From assembly GCA_028871595.1 (NCBI GenBank), contig JAGWMT010000077.1, forward strand, positions 1 through 12,084: a stretch of 12,084 nt of DNA. Reading direction: 5' to 3'. The notes under the pieces were generated by a model. It had not been told where the DNA came from. It did no database searches and saw only the letters and a program-made list of their open reading frames with translations. The DNA comes from Elusimicrobiota bacterium. Its GTDB lineage: Bacteria; Elusimicrobiota; Elusimicrobia; UBA1565; UBA9628. Shown one piece after another: positions 1 through 6,219 of this stretch. The position numbers and the translations under genes were made by a program. Numbering within the stretch: position 1 is the first letter of the stretch; each line of letters starts with the position of its first letter.

Positions 1-1
1 C

Positions 2-286
2 GCGCGCGCGCGCGCCGAGAGGATGGCCCTGAAGCTCGACGACGCGATCCGCGACGAATCGCAGGCCGTCCGCCTGGATCCGGCCGACGCCGCGCCGCTC
101 ATGGAGCGCGCGCGTTCCTACTACCTGACGAACCGCTACTCCGAGGCGCTAAGGGACTGGATGAAGGCCTTGAAGCTTGACCGCGGCCTGGCTCCCGAGA
201 TCCGCGCCTACGTCGATCAGATTGAGAAGAAGACCGGGCCGACGGCGCCGAAAAAGAAAAAGCTCTCCGCACGGAGGCGGAAATGA
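2..286 (+). CDS. TPR-repeat protein, C-terminal part (5' end outside window)
   Basis: The reading frame is open from base 2, and the residues before the first ATG at 23 (ARARAER) already fit the first helix of a tetratricopeptide repeat. The gene therefore most likely starts upstream of the window. The visible part holds about two TPR units: one around DDAIRDESQAVRLDPADA, then one around RYSEALRDWMKALKLD. A lysine-rich tail (KKTGPTAPKKKK) closes the protein. TPRs are helical protein-protein interaction scaffolds, and no catalytic domain is visible. The stop TGA (284-286) overlaps the ATG of the next gene as ATGA, so the two are probably co-transcribed and translationally coupled. Cell location cannot be judged without the N-terminus. 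Confidence 0.8.
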   Translation, partial: ARARAERMALKLDDAIRDESQAVRLDPADAAPLMERARSYYLTNRYSEALRDWMKALKLDRGLAPEIRAYVDQIEKKTGPTAPKKKKLSARRRK

Positions 287-1365
287 ACCTTGCCCGCGCC
301 GCGTGCCTCGCCGCGCTCCTCCTCTCCGCCTGTTCGCGTCAGGCCGAGAGGAATTACCGCAACTGCCTGAAGCTGCGCGTGGGTATGACCAAGGACGCCA
401 TGACGAAGATCATGGGCGCGCCCGAGGACGTGGAACCGTACGTCGAAGGCAAGTCCCTCCCCTATTTGAAGGGCCGCACCACGTACGAGTGGTCGAATCC
501 GGCGTCCATGCCCAGCCCCGACCACATCAGCTTTTCGGAGGAAGCCGGGATGATCGAGAGCATCCGCTGCTCGGGCGTGGACATCACCGCCCCGGTGTAC
601 GTCGAGCCTCCGGCGCCGTCCACCGCGACCGTCGCGGTCTCCACGCCGGCGCCCGTCGCCGCGCCGGCGGTCTCCACCGCCCCCGCCGAGCCCGCGCCCG
701 ACTTCAAGGCCGCGCTGGCCGCGTACAAGAACAAGGAGCTGGTCCTCGCCTACAAGATCGCGCGTCCCATGGCCGACGCGGGCAACGCCGACGCCCAGAT
801 GCTGATGGGGCTTCTTTATTCGGACGAGCGCGCCCGCGCCGCCGGCAAGGAGTCCCTCAACGAGGCGCAGAAATGGTTCTACCGCGCCGGCCGCGTGAAG
901 GACTGCGAGGCGGCCTACGCCTACGCCGCCCTCATCGAGGAGGGCGGCGCCGCCCCGGAGAAGGTCATCGAGGAGTTCGGCTACGCCGCGGACCTCAAAT
1001 GTCCGGCGGCCGAACTGCGCCAGGGGCTGATGCTCATCGACGGCTACAAGGACTCCATCGCCAAGGATCCCGACGCGGGCCAGAAGCTGGTGGAGGCCGC
1101 GGCGGAGGGCGGCTCCCCCCAGGCCCAGATGATCCTGGCCGGGCGCGCGCAGAGCGTCGCCAAGGACCCGGTCGAGGCCTACCGCTGGGCGCTGACCGCC
1201 TCGCGGCATCCGGTCGTCAGCAAATACGACGACCCCCTCCACGCCTACTCGAACACGTGGCGCGAAGAGGATCAGACGGAAGCCAAGGCCAAGCTTAGGA
1301 CGCTGGGCGCGCTGATGACGCCCAAGCAGCTCGCGGACGCCAAGAAGCGCGCGGGGACTCCCTAG
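283..1365 (+). CDS. Lipoprotein with BamE/SmpA-like N-terminus and Sel1-like repeats
   Basis: The protein has 360 residues. The start ATG is preceded by GGAGG (272-276) and overlaps the upstream stop. The N-terminus is a lipoprotein signal with lipobox LSAC (Cys17), so the mature protein is probably lipid-anchored in the envelope. Residues about 25-103 resemble the SmpA/BamE fold: LRVGMTKDAMTKIMGAPEDV matches the usual 'GMTKxxVxxxxGxP' helix-turn, followed by a TYEW strand. A Pro/Ala/Val-rich linker covers about 104-138. Residues about 145-320 are Sel1-like helical repeats (NADAQMLMGLLYSDE, SPQAQMILAGRA, DPVEAYRWALTAS). In these families the N-terminal fold acts in outer-membrane assembly or peptidoglycan-associated scaffolding, and Sel1 repeats bind partner proteins. 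The exact role here is unknown. It may work with the TPR protein encoded just upstream. Confidence 0.85.
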   Translation: MNLARAACLAALLLSACSRQAERNYRNCLKLRVGMTKDAMTKIMGAPEDVEPYVEGKSLPYLKGRTTYEWSNPASMPSPDHISFSEEAGMIESIRCSGVDITAPVYVEPPAPSTATVAVSTPAPVAAPAVSTAPAEPAPDFKAALAAYKNKELVLAYKIARPMADAGNADAQMLMGLLYSDERARAAGKESLNEAQKWFYRAGRVKDCEAAYAYAALIEEGGAAPEKVIEEFGYAADLKCPAAELRQGLMLIDGYKDSIAKDPDAGQKLVEAAAEGGSPQAQMILAGRAQSVAKDPVEAYRWALTASRHPVVSKYDDPLHAYSNTWREEDQTEAKAKLRTLGALMTPKQLADAKKRAGTP

Positions 1366-1367
1366 CA

Positions 1368-1389
1368 GAAAGGTGAGAAACCACCTTTC
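1368..1389 (+). terminator. Hairpin after the lipoprotein gene, possible terminator
   Basis: GAAAGGTG (1368-1375) and CACCTTTC (1382-1389) form a perfect 8-bp stem with a 6-nt loop, starting 3 nt after the stop codon. The 3' arm ends in TTTC followed by ATTCT, so there is some T-richness but no true T-run. It is placed to end the plus-strand transcript, but it is a weak intrinsic terminator. Confidence 0.45.
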
Positions 1390-1394
1390 ATTCT

Positions 1395-1451
1395 ACTCGC
1401 GCTGACACGAGTGGCCGGCCCCTTTCGGGGCTAAGACCGAGAGGTTTCTCG
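1395..1451. other. Three tandem hairpins between convergent genes
   Basis: With the hairpin at 1368-1389 this fills the 94-bp gap between convergent genes. The stems are ACTCG(1395-1399)/CGAGT(1408-1412), GCCCC(1418-1422)/GGGGC(1427-1431) and CGAGA(1438-1442)/TCTCG(1447-1451). Read on the minus strand, the middle one has a GAAA tetraloop, which favours an RNA fold in the transcript coming from the secreted-protein gene. None is followed by a T-run. The likely role is ending or protecting the two convergent transcripts. Confidence 0.45.
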
Positions 1452-1459
1452 CTCCTTTG

Positions 1460-2020
1460 CTAGTCCCAGTCGTCTTCGTCGTCCCCGGTCATGTCCTCGA
1501 CGCGCTTGTCGATGAGGACGTCGCGCATCGCCTTCCTCTTCTCCAGATGGGCGCGCAGGTTCGCCGCGCGCTTCTCGATGGCCGCGGCCTCGGCCTCGCT
1601 CACGGCCAGCCGCGCGTCGAACAGTTCCGCCACGGCCGCGCGCAGTTCCGCCTTCGCCGCCGCCTGGGCCGCGGGCGCCGCGTCGCGGTACTTCGCCCCC
1701 AGATCCACGGCCTTGCGCTCGGCGTCCTCGGCCTTCTTCATCTTGGCGACCGCGTCGGCGTCGGGACCGCGCCGGCCCCACGCCCCGCCGCCGCACATGT
1801 TCCGCGGCCCGCGCGCGTCGGGGCCCGCCGGTCCCACTCCCGGGCCGCCGGGGTTTGTCATGCCTCCGTCCATCCGTTGCCCATCCGACCGCGCCGGTGC
1901 GGCGGCGGCGGGCGCGGGGGACTTGACGCCCTTCTTGACGCCTCCGGCCGCGCACAGGGGCGCGGCGGTCAGGACGACGGCGCAGGCGGCGAAAAATAGG
2001 TCACGGCCGAGGGTCTTCAT
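1460..2020 (-). CDS. Small secreted coiled-coil protein, unknown function
   Basis: The protein has 186 residues. The ATG at 2020 has a good ribosome binding site on the minus strand (GGGAGG, 2026-2031, 5 nt away). Residues 1-24 are a signal peptide (hydrophobic FFAACAVVLTAAPLCA, likely cut after PLCA), so the product is exported. A low-complexity Pro/Gly/Ala region follows (about 25-85), with GGPGVGPAGPDARGPR and one Cys. From about residue 90 to 172 it is a long, charged, Ala-rich helix (AEDAERKAVDLGAKY, then AAIEKRAANLRAHLEKRKAMRD) likely to form a coiled coil. It ends in an acidic tail (GDDEDDWD). The shape recalls small periplasmic helical proteins such as the Spy/CpxP type, but I do not see their LTxxQ motif, so no function is claimed. 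It lies downstream of the membrane-protein gene and seems to have its own promoter. Confidence 0.75.
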   Translation of the reverse strand: MKTLGRDLFFAACAVVLTAAPLCAAGGVKKGVKSPAPAAAAPARSDGQRMDGGMTNPGGPGVGPAGPDARGPRNMCGGGAWGRRGPDADAVAKMKKAEDAERKAVDLGAKYRDAAPAAQAAAKAELRAAVAELFDARLAVSEAEAAAIEKRAANLRAHLEKRKAMRDVLIDKRVEDMTGDDEDDWD

Positions 2021-2042
2021 CGCTTCCTCCCTTAACGAAGGA

Positions 2043-2070
2043 AGTGTAGCCCCTTTCCGCCCAGTTTCAA
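2043..2070 (-). promoter_or_regulatory. Likely sigma-70 promoter for the secreted-protein gene
   Basis: On the minus strand, TTGAAA (2070-2065) is followed by a 16-nt spacer and TACACT (2048-2043). The start of transcription would fall near 2036, giving a leader of about 16 nt that includes the ribosome binding site. The -35 box contains the TGA stop of the upstream membrane-protein gene. CCCCTT/AAGGGG arms flank the spacer and could fold in the read-through transcript. Confidence 0.5.
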
Positions 2071-3629
2071 GGGGCGACTTCGAAGGAATGCCGGGTCCGT
2101 TCGGCGGCCAGCGCGGCGACGGGAATCTCCCCGCGCGTCAGCGCGTCGGCGCGGGCGGCGTCGTCGCCGGGCAGCAGCCAGCGGTACTCGTGGGCGGCCA
2201 GCCAGGGCGCCGGGACCTTGGCGCGGTCCACGAACACCAGCGCCTGCGCGTCCCAATAGACCAGCGCCCAGCGCGCGCGCGGCAGGTAGGTCACGTACCA
2301 GGGGCGCTGGAACTCCCGCGTGGCGCCCCGGGGATAGACGCGCGTGGACGTCAGCTTCGTCGCCATGTTCCGGATCAGGAAGCCGTCCAGCGCGTGGCGC
2401 GCGGCGAAGTCCGCCAAGTTCTCGGGCGCGGTCAGGGCGGCGTTGATCTCGGGCAGCTGCGCGTGGAACAGGTAGCGGCCGTCGCCGAAGACGCGCCCGC
2501 CCTCGCCCAGCCGCCAGCCCAGGTAGCCGCCCCACTCGTATTGATTGAACAGGCGCAGTCCGCCCAGCGCGCCGCGCTCCCGCGCGACGAAATCCACGGC
2601 GCGCGCCGCCACGTACACGTCGCTGAACGGCTTGCGCGAGTACCACGGGCGCAGCGGCAAGAACAGCGCGGTGACGGCGGCCAGCCCCGCGGCCGCGGCG
2701 GCGGCCGCCGGCCGCGGGAACGCGGCGAAGACGAACATGGCCCCGGCCGCGGCGAAGTACGCCCCGAAGCGCGCGCTCATGATCGCCGCGCACGCCGCCA
2801 GGCAGGCGGCCGCCGCCAGGAACCGCGACGCGCGCCGCGCCGCGAAGGCCAGCAATACCAGCACGAACGCCACGGCCAGCATCAGCGGGAGCTGGAAGCC
2901 GTTATGCGCCGACGGCGGCTTCCACTCCATCACGGCGCGCACGGCGGGGTCCGACGCGTGGGTCAAGAGCACGCGGTACAGCCCGGCGCCGTACGGATTG
3001 AGCAGGCTGCCCAGCGCGGCGCCGGTCGCCTCGGCCGCCAAGCCCGCCGGCGCCGCGCGCCCCTCGCTGCGCGCCGTCAGGGCGATGAGAGCGTACAGGC
3101 CGAAGCCCAGAATGAAGCCGGCGTGAAGGTTCGCCCACAGCGCGAACAGGCCGAAGCCGAACAGGAAAGACGCGCGGCCGCTCTCCAAACGGCGCAGCAG
3201 GACCGCGAAGAAGCACGCGGAGACGGTGTCCGCGCGCAGGTCGCTTTGGGCCAGCATGGCCGCCAGCCACAGCGCCAGCGCGCCCGCGCGTGCGGAGCGG
3301 GAGGCTCCCTTCTCGCGGAGCAGTCCATCCACGGGCCAGAACGCGGCGGCCAGCATGACCGCCTTGAACAGCCACAGCGCCCACAATCCGCCCAAGGCGT
3401 TCAGCGCGTACCACGCCAGCTGGGTTCCCCATTCGAAGTCGATCCACGGGGCGCCGAAGGCGGTGAAACTAAAAGAATCGGTCCGGGGAACGGCGCGGTG
3501 GGCCAAAATCCAGCGCGCGGCCGAGAGGTGCCAGAACAGGTCGGGGTTGAAAATGGGCAGGCACAAAACAGCGAGGGCCAGGGCGTAAGCCCAGGCCCTG
3601 ATCAGCCCCTCTTTCGGAGAGGCGGACAC
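2067..3629 (-). CDS. Polytopic membrane protein, GT-C glycosyltransferase-like
   Basis: With the GTG start at 3629 the protein has 520 residues. A longer reading from an ATG at 3686 is possible but would overlap rpmB by 49 bp, so I prefer the GTG, 8 nt after the rpmB stop. The protein has about ten hydrophobic segments, many Ala-rich, over residues 10-326, then a soluble C-terminal domain (about 330-520). Residues 28-35 (NPDLFWHL) and 48-56 (PRTDSFSFT) lie in the first loop, where GT-C enzymes of the dolichyl/undecaprenyl-phosphate-sugar type place acidic catalytic residues; Asp30 is the candidate. Other marks of this uncharacterised bacterial family are NLHAGF (167-172), LNPYG (210-214), QYEWGGYL (363-370) and RVFGDGR (379-385). 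It probably moves a lipid-linked sugar or acts on an envelope polymer. The substrate is unknown and activity is inferred from shape only. Confidence 0.75.
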   Translation of the reverse strand: MSASPKEGLIRAWAYALALAVLCLPIFNPDLFWHLSAARWILAHRAVPRTDSFSFTAFGAPWIDFEWGTQLAWYALNALGGLWALWLFKAVMLAAAFWPVDGLLREKGASRSARAGALALWLAAMLAQSDLRADTVSACFFAVLLRRLESGRASFLFGFGLFALWANLHAGFILGFGLYALIALTARSEGRAAPAGLAAEATGAALGSLLNPYGAGLYRVLLTHASDPAVRAVMEWKPPSAHNGFQLPLMLAVAFVLVLLAFAARRASRFLAAAACLAACAAIMSARFGAYFAAAGAMFVFAAFPRPAAAAAAAGLAAVTALFLPLRPWYSRKPFSDVYVAARAVDFVARERGALGGLRLFNQYEWGGYLGWRLGEGGRVFGDGRYLFHAQLPEINAALTAPENLADFAARHALDGFLIRNMATKLTSTRVYPRGATREFQRPWYVTYLPRARWALVYWDAQALVFVDRAKVPAPWLAAHEYRWLLPGDDAARADALTRGEIPVAALAAERTRHSFEVAP

Positions 3630-3637
3630 TTTCGCTA

Positions 3638-3838
3638 TTATCGGGTCGGACGGATCGCGCGCCCGGACTTGATGCAGTCCGTGCACACGTAGGCGGTCAT
3701 CGTGCGGTTCTCGATGACGACCTTCTGCCGCTGGAGGTTCGGACGGAAAACGCGGTTCGTCGCTCTGTGCGAGTGACTGTAGCTCTTACCGGCCTTCGGA
3801 CCCTTACCGCAACCCGGAATCTGACACTTGAAGGACAT
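3638..3838 (-). CDS. rpmB: 50S ribosomal protein bL28, zinc-ribbon (C+) form
   Basis: The protein has 66 residues, normal for a short bL28. It binds 23S rRNA in the large subunit near the exit (E) site. The family signature is clear: GKGPKAGKSYSHSHRATNR, then FRPNLQ (31-36), and a C-terminal YVCTDCIKSG. Four cysteines (C5, C10, C52, C55) mark the zinc-binding C+ form; the first pair is spaced C-x4-C rather than the usual C-x2-C. No Shine-Dalgarno sequence lies upstream, although other genes here have one. A perfect TATAAT sits 10 nt before the ATG, which implies a nearly leaderless mRNA. It is first in an operon with the GT-C-like gene 8 nt downstream. Confidence 0.95.
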   Translation of the reverse strand: MSFKCQIPGCGKGPKAGKSYSHSHRATNRVFRPNLQRQKVVIENRTMTAYVCTDCIKSGRAIRPTR

Positions 3839-3856
3839 AACGTCAACGATTATAGC
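3828..3856 (+). promoter_or_regulatory. Candidate recG promoter (plus strand)
   Basis: TTGAAG (3828-3833), a 17-nt spacer and TATAGC (3851-3856). The -35 lies inside the first codons of rpmB on the other strand, and the -10 shares bases 3851-3854 with the rpmB -10. The predicted start is near 3863, about 17 nt before the recG ATG. No Shine-Dalgarno sequence is visible in that leader. Confidence 0.45.
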
Positions 3857-3878
3857 AAACGGCGCATGACGGCCGCAA
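3849..3878 (-). promoter_or_regulatory. rpmB promoter (minus strand)
   Basis: On the minus strand, TTGCGG (3878-3873), an 18-nt spacer and a perfect TATAAT (3854-3849). Transcription would start about 3842, leaving some 4 nt before the rpmB ATG at 3838. The -10 overlaps that of the opposing recG promoter. Confidence 0.6.
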
Positions 3879-3879
3879 C

Positions 3880-5970
3880 ATGAGCGGCTCCCTGGACAGC
3901 CCGCTCCAATTCCTCAAAGGCGTGGGGCCGCGCCGTGCCGCGCTCTTCGAGCACCTGGGCGTGCGCACCGTCGAGGACCTGCTCCACCACTACCCGCGCC
4001 AGTGGCAGGACCGCCACGAGACCGCGGACCTGCGCCTGCCCACGGCCGCGGGGCTGGTGGTGCTGCGCGGGCGGGTGCTGCGCGCGTCGGGGCATTCCGC
4101 GGGGCCGCGGCTGGCGCTGTACAAGGCGACCCTGGCCACGGGGCACGGCAAGGTGGAGTGCGTGTGGTTCAAGCACCTGAGCCGGCGCTTCGACGTGTTC
4201 TCCGCGTTGAAGGCCGAGGTGACGGAAGGGGCGGACCTGTGGGTCGTCGGTCACGCGGACCCGGACCTGACCGGAATCCGCGAGATCCGGGTGGACGAGC
4301 ACTACCCGCTCACCGACGAGCGCTGGCGCACGCACGTGGCGCGTCTGACGCCGGTGTACGCCTTGACCGAAGGATTGACGCAACGCTTCGTACGGGAACT
4401 CACCCATACGGCGTTGGAGGCCCACGCGGACCAGGCGACGGATGCCGTGCCCGCGGCGCTGATGGCCAAGCGCAAGCTGCTGGCCGCGCCGCAGGCGCTG
4501 CGCGGTATTCACTTCCCCCGTTCGGACGCGGAGCTGGAGGCGGGGCGGGCGCGGCTGGCGTACGAGGAGCTTCTGCTTCTGGAAGTGGCGTGGATATTAA
4601 AACGGCGGCAGACGCGCGGGGTGTTGAAAAATTACGGGTACGAGATCAAACGGACCCTTCTCACGCCGTTCCGCGCCGCGTTGGGGTTCGAGCTGACCCA
4701 CGCGCAGAAACGGGTCATCAACGAAATTTTTGACGACATGAAGAAAGGGCATCCCATGACGCGCCTTCTTCAGGGAGATGTCGGTTCAGGCAAGACGGTG
4801 GTGGCGCTGTCGGCATTACTTCTCGCCGTCGAGAATGGAGGCCAGGGCGCGTTGATGGCTCCCACCGAGATTTTGGCGGATCAACATCGCGTCACTCTCG
4901 ATCGAATTCTCAAGGGGCTTCCGGTGAGGATCGCTTCCCTAACGTCGCGGGTTCCCAAAAAGGAGCGCGAATCGATCTTAAAAAAGATCGCCGCGGGCGA
5001 GATCGACATCGTGGTGGGCACTCACGCCGTTCTCGAAGAAGACGTGCGTTTTAAAAATCTAAAGCTGGCGGTCATCGACGAGCAGCACCGTTTCGGGGTG
5101 CGGCAGCGCACGACGTTGCGGCAGAAAGGCGCCCAGATCGACCTTCTCGTGATGACGGCCACGCCCATTCCCCGCACGTTGGCGCTGGCTCTATACGGCG
5201 ACTTGGAAGTGTCTACCATCGACGAATTGCCTCCGGGCCGCACGCCGATCAAGACGGAGCTGGCTCCGGCGGCGGCGGCGCTGGAGGCGGTGCGGCGCGA
5301 GGTGGGACAGGGGCGGCAGGCGTACGTGGTGTATCCGATCATTGAAGAATCGGCCCGTCTCGACCTGCAGTCGGCGAAGGCGGAGTACGAGCGTCTTCGC
5401 CTGGAGGCGTTTCCGGACCTGAAGGTGGCGCTGATACACGGGGCCATGCCGCCGAAGGCCAAGAACAAGATCATGGAGGAGTTCTCGCGCGGGGAGTGGC
5501 AGGTGCTGGTGGCCACGCCGGTCATCGAAGTCGGCATCGACGTGCCCAACGCCACGGTGATGGTCATCCAGAACGCCGACCGTTTCGGGCTGGCCAGCCT
5601 GCACCAACTGCGCGGGCGCATCGGGCGCGGGGCGGCGGAGTCCACGTGCTTCCTGGTGGCCGAGCCGAAAACGGCGGAGGCGGCGCACCGGCTGCAGACG
5701 ATGGCGGCCACGGCCGACGGGTTCCGGATCGGCGAGGAGGACCTCAAATTACGGGGTCCCGGGGAGCTGCTGGGCACGGCGCAGTCGGGGGAGCTCTCGC
5801 TTCAGGTGGCGGACCTGTTCAAGGACGCCGAACTGCTGGCCTACGCGCGGGCCGACGCCGACGAGCTGTTGGCCGCCGACGCGAAGCTGCTCAAGCCCGA
5901 GCACGCGCTTCTGCGGCGGCGTTTGCTGGCGCTGTATCAGAACCGCTGGAACTGGATCGATCTGGCGTAG
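3880..5970 (+). CDS. recG: ATP-dependent DNA helicase RecG
   Basis: At 696 residues this is the usual RecG length. RecG is a monomeric superfamily 2 translocase that regresses stalled replication forks and remodels branched recombination intermediates. The N-terminal wedge/OB region (about 1-220) grips the junction and starts with the typical LQFLKGVGPRRA helix-hairpin-helix-like segment. The helicase core has Walker A GDVGSGKT (299-306, Lys305), the DEQH box (400-403), TATPIPR (426-432), and motif VI with QLRGRIGRG (576-584). The TRG-type end (FRIGEEDLKLRGPGELLGT, 615-633) couples ATP use to DNA movement. The ATG at 3880 is the only sensible start, because an in-frame TAG at 3853-3855 blocks extension. 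Codon use shifts part-way: the stretch around 4560-5250 is clearly AT-richer than the flanks. Confidence 0.98.
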   Translation: MSGSLDSPLQFLKGVGPRRAALFEHLGVRTVEDLLHHYPRQWQDRHETADLRLPTAAGLVVLRGRVLRASGHSAGPRLALYKATLATGHGKVECVWFKHLSRRFDVFSALKAEVTEGADLWVVGHADPDLTGIREIRVDEHYPLTDERWRTHVARLTPVYALTEGLTQRFVRELTHTALEAHADQATDAVPAALMAKRKLLAAPQALRGIHFPRSDAELEAGRARLAYEELLLLEVAWILKRRQTRGVLKNYGYEIKRTLLTPFRAALGFELTHAQKRVINEIFDDMKKGHPMTRLLQGDVGSGKTVVALSALLLAVENGGQGALMAPTEILADQHRVTLDRILKGLPVRIASLTSRVPKKERESILKKIAAGEIDIVVGTHAVLEEDVRFKNLKLAVIDEQHRFGVRQRTTLRQKGAQIDLLVMTATPIPRTLALALYGDLEVSTIDELPPGRTPIKTELAPAAAALEAVRREVGQGRQAYVVYPIIEESARLDLQSAKAEYERLRLEAFPDLKVALIHGAMPPKAKNKIMEEFSRGEWQVLVATPVIEVGIDVPNATVMVIQNADRFGLASLHQLRGRIGRGAAESTCFLVAEPKTAEAAHRLQTMAATADGFRIGEEDLKLRGPGELLGTAQSGELSLQVADLFKDAELLAYARADADELLAADAKLLKPEHALLRRRLLALYQNRWNWIDLA

Positions 5971-6219
5971 GAAAACACCGATGGATCTTCGCGCGGATAG
6001 GGAAGTCTCTTAGCGAGCTTCGTGATCGATTCATCGACGGCGTCATGGAGAAATTGATTAAGAATATCCCGCGGGCGGCGGTTGGGCGTCGATTTCTGAT
6101 GTCTTAACGGACAACAGGACTTACTCCGGAGTAAGCCGCGATCCCGATAAAAGGATCAAAACTCGCGCCGGCGCGAGTCGTTCCGTTGCGTCACCGTCTT
6201 CCACGGGCAGGGAGGCCAC
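5971..6219 (+). other. Non-coding gap between recG and the histidine kinase gene
   Basis: These 249 bases hold no convincing gene. Only very short open frames are present, such as 20 codons from an ATG at 6045 to a TAA at 6105-6107, without a good ribosome binding site or family signature. The part around 5980-6110 is AT-richer than its surroundings. The second half holds a cluster of inverted repeats, listed separately. Confidence 0.6.
6120..6178. repeat. Cluster of three inverted repeats upstream of the kinase gene
   Basis: First, a perfect 16-bp palindrome, CTTACTCCGGAGTAAG (6120-6135). Second, GATCC (6140-6144) and GGATC (6153-6157) with an 8-nt AT-rich spacer. Third, a perfect 18-bp palindrome, ACTCGCGCCGGCGCGAGT (6161-6178). 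They could be protein-binding operators for the kinase operon, or RNA hairpins (7-bp and 6-bp stems with CCGG loops) ending the recG transcript. No T-run follows, so they are not classical terminators. A weak TTACTC/GATAAA pair (6121-6126 and 6146-6151) overlaps them but is not a convincing promoter. Confidence 0.6.

Noticed and set aside
1..14. Alternating CG run at the window start, possible Z-DNA or simple repeat.
   Set aside because: It encodes Ala-Arg repeats in the open TPR frame and is short. It is expected in such a GC-rich coding sequence.
177..1298. Long open frames in other frames over the lipoprotein gene (plus 177-1298, minus 217-1242).
   Set aside because: Both are Arg/Gly-rich shadows. 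The 283-1365 frame has the lipobox, repeats and ribosome binding site.
3630..3686. Longer N-terminus for the GT-C-like protein from an ATG at 3686.
   Set aside because: It would overlap rpmB by 49 bp, and its added residues are charged and unlike the family. GTG at 3629 fits the operon spacing.
1491..3692. A 733-codon plus-strand open frame.
   Set aside because: It is antisense to three genes on the minus strand, has low-complexity Arg/Gln/Gly/Ala composition and shows no domain. It reflects high GC with few stops.
6044..6107. Possible 20-residue ORF or gene remnant between recG and the kinase.
   Set aside because: No ribosome binding site, too short to judge, and no recognised similarity. 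Only the lower GC is notable.
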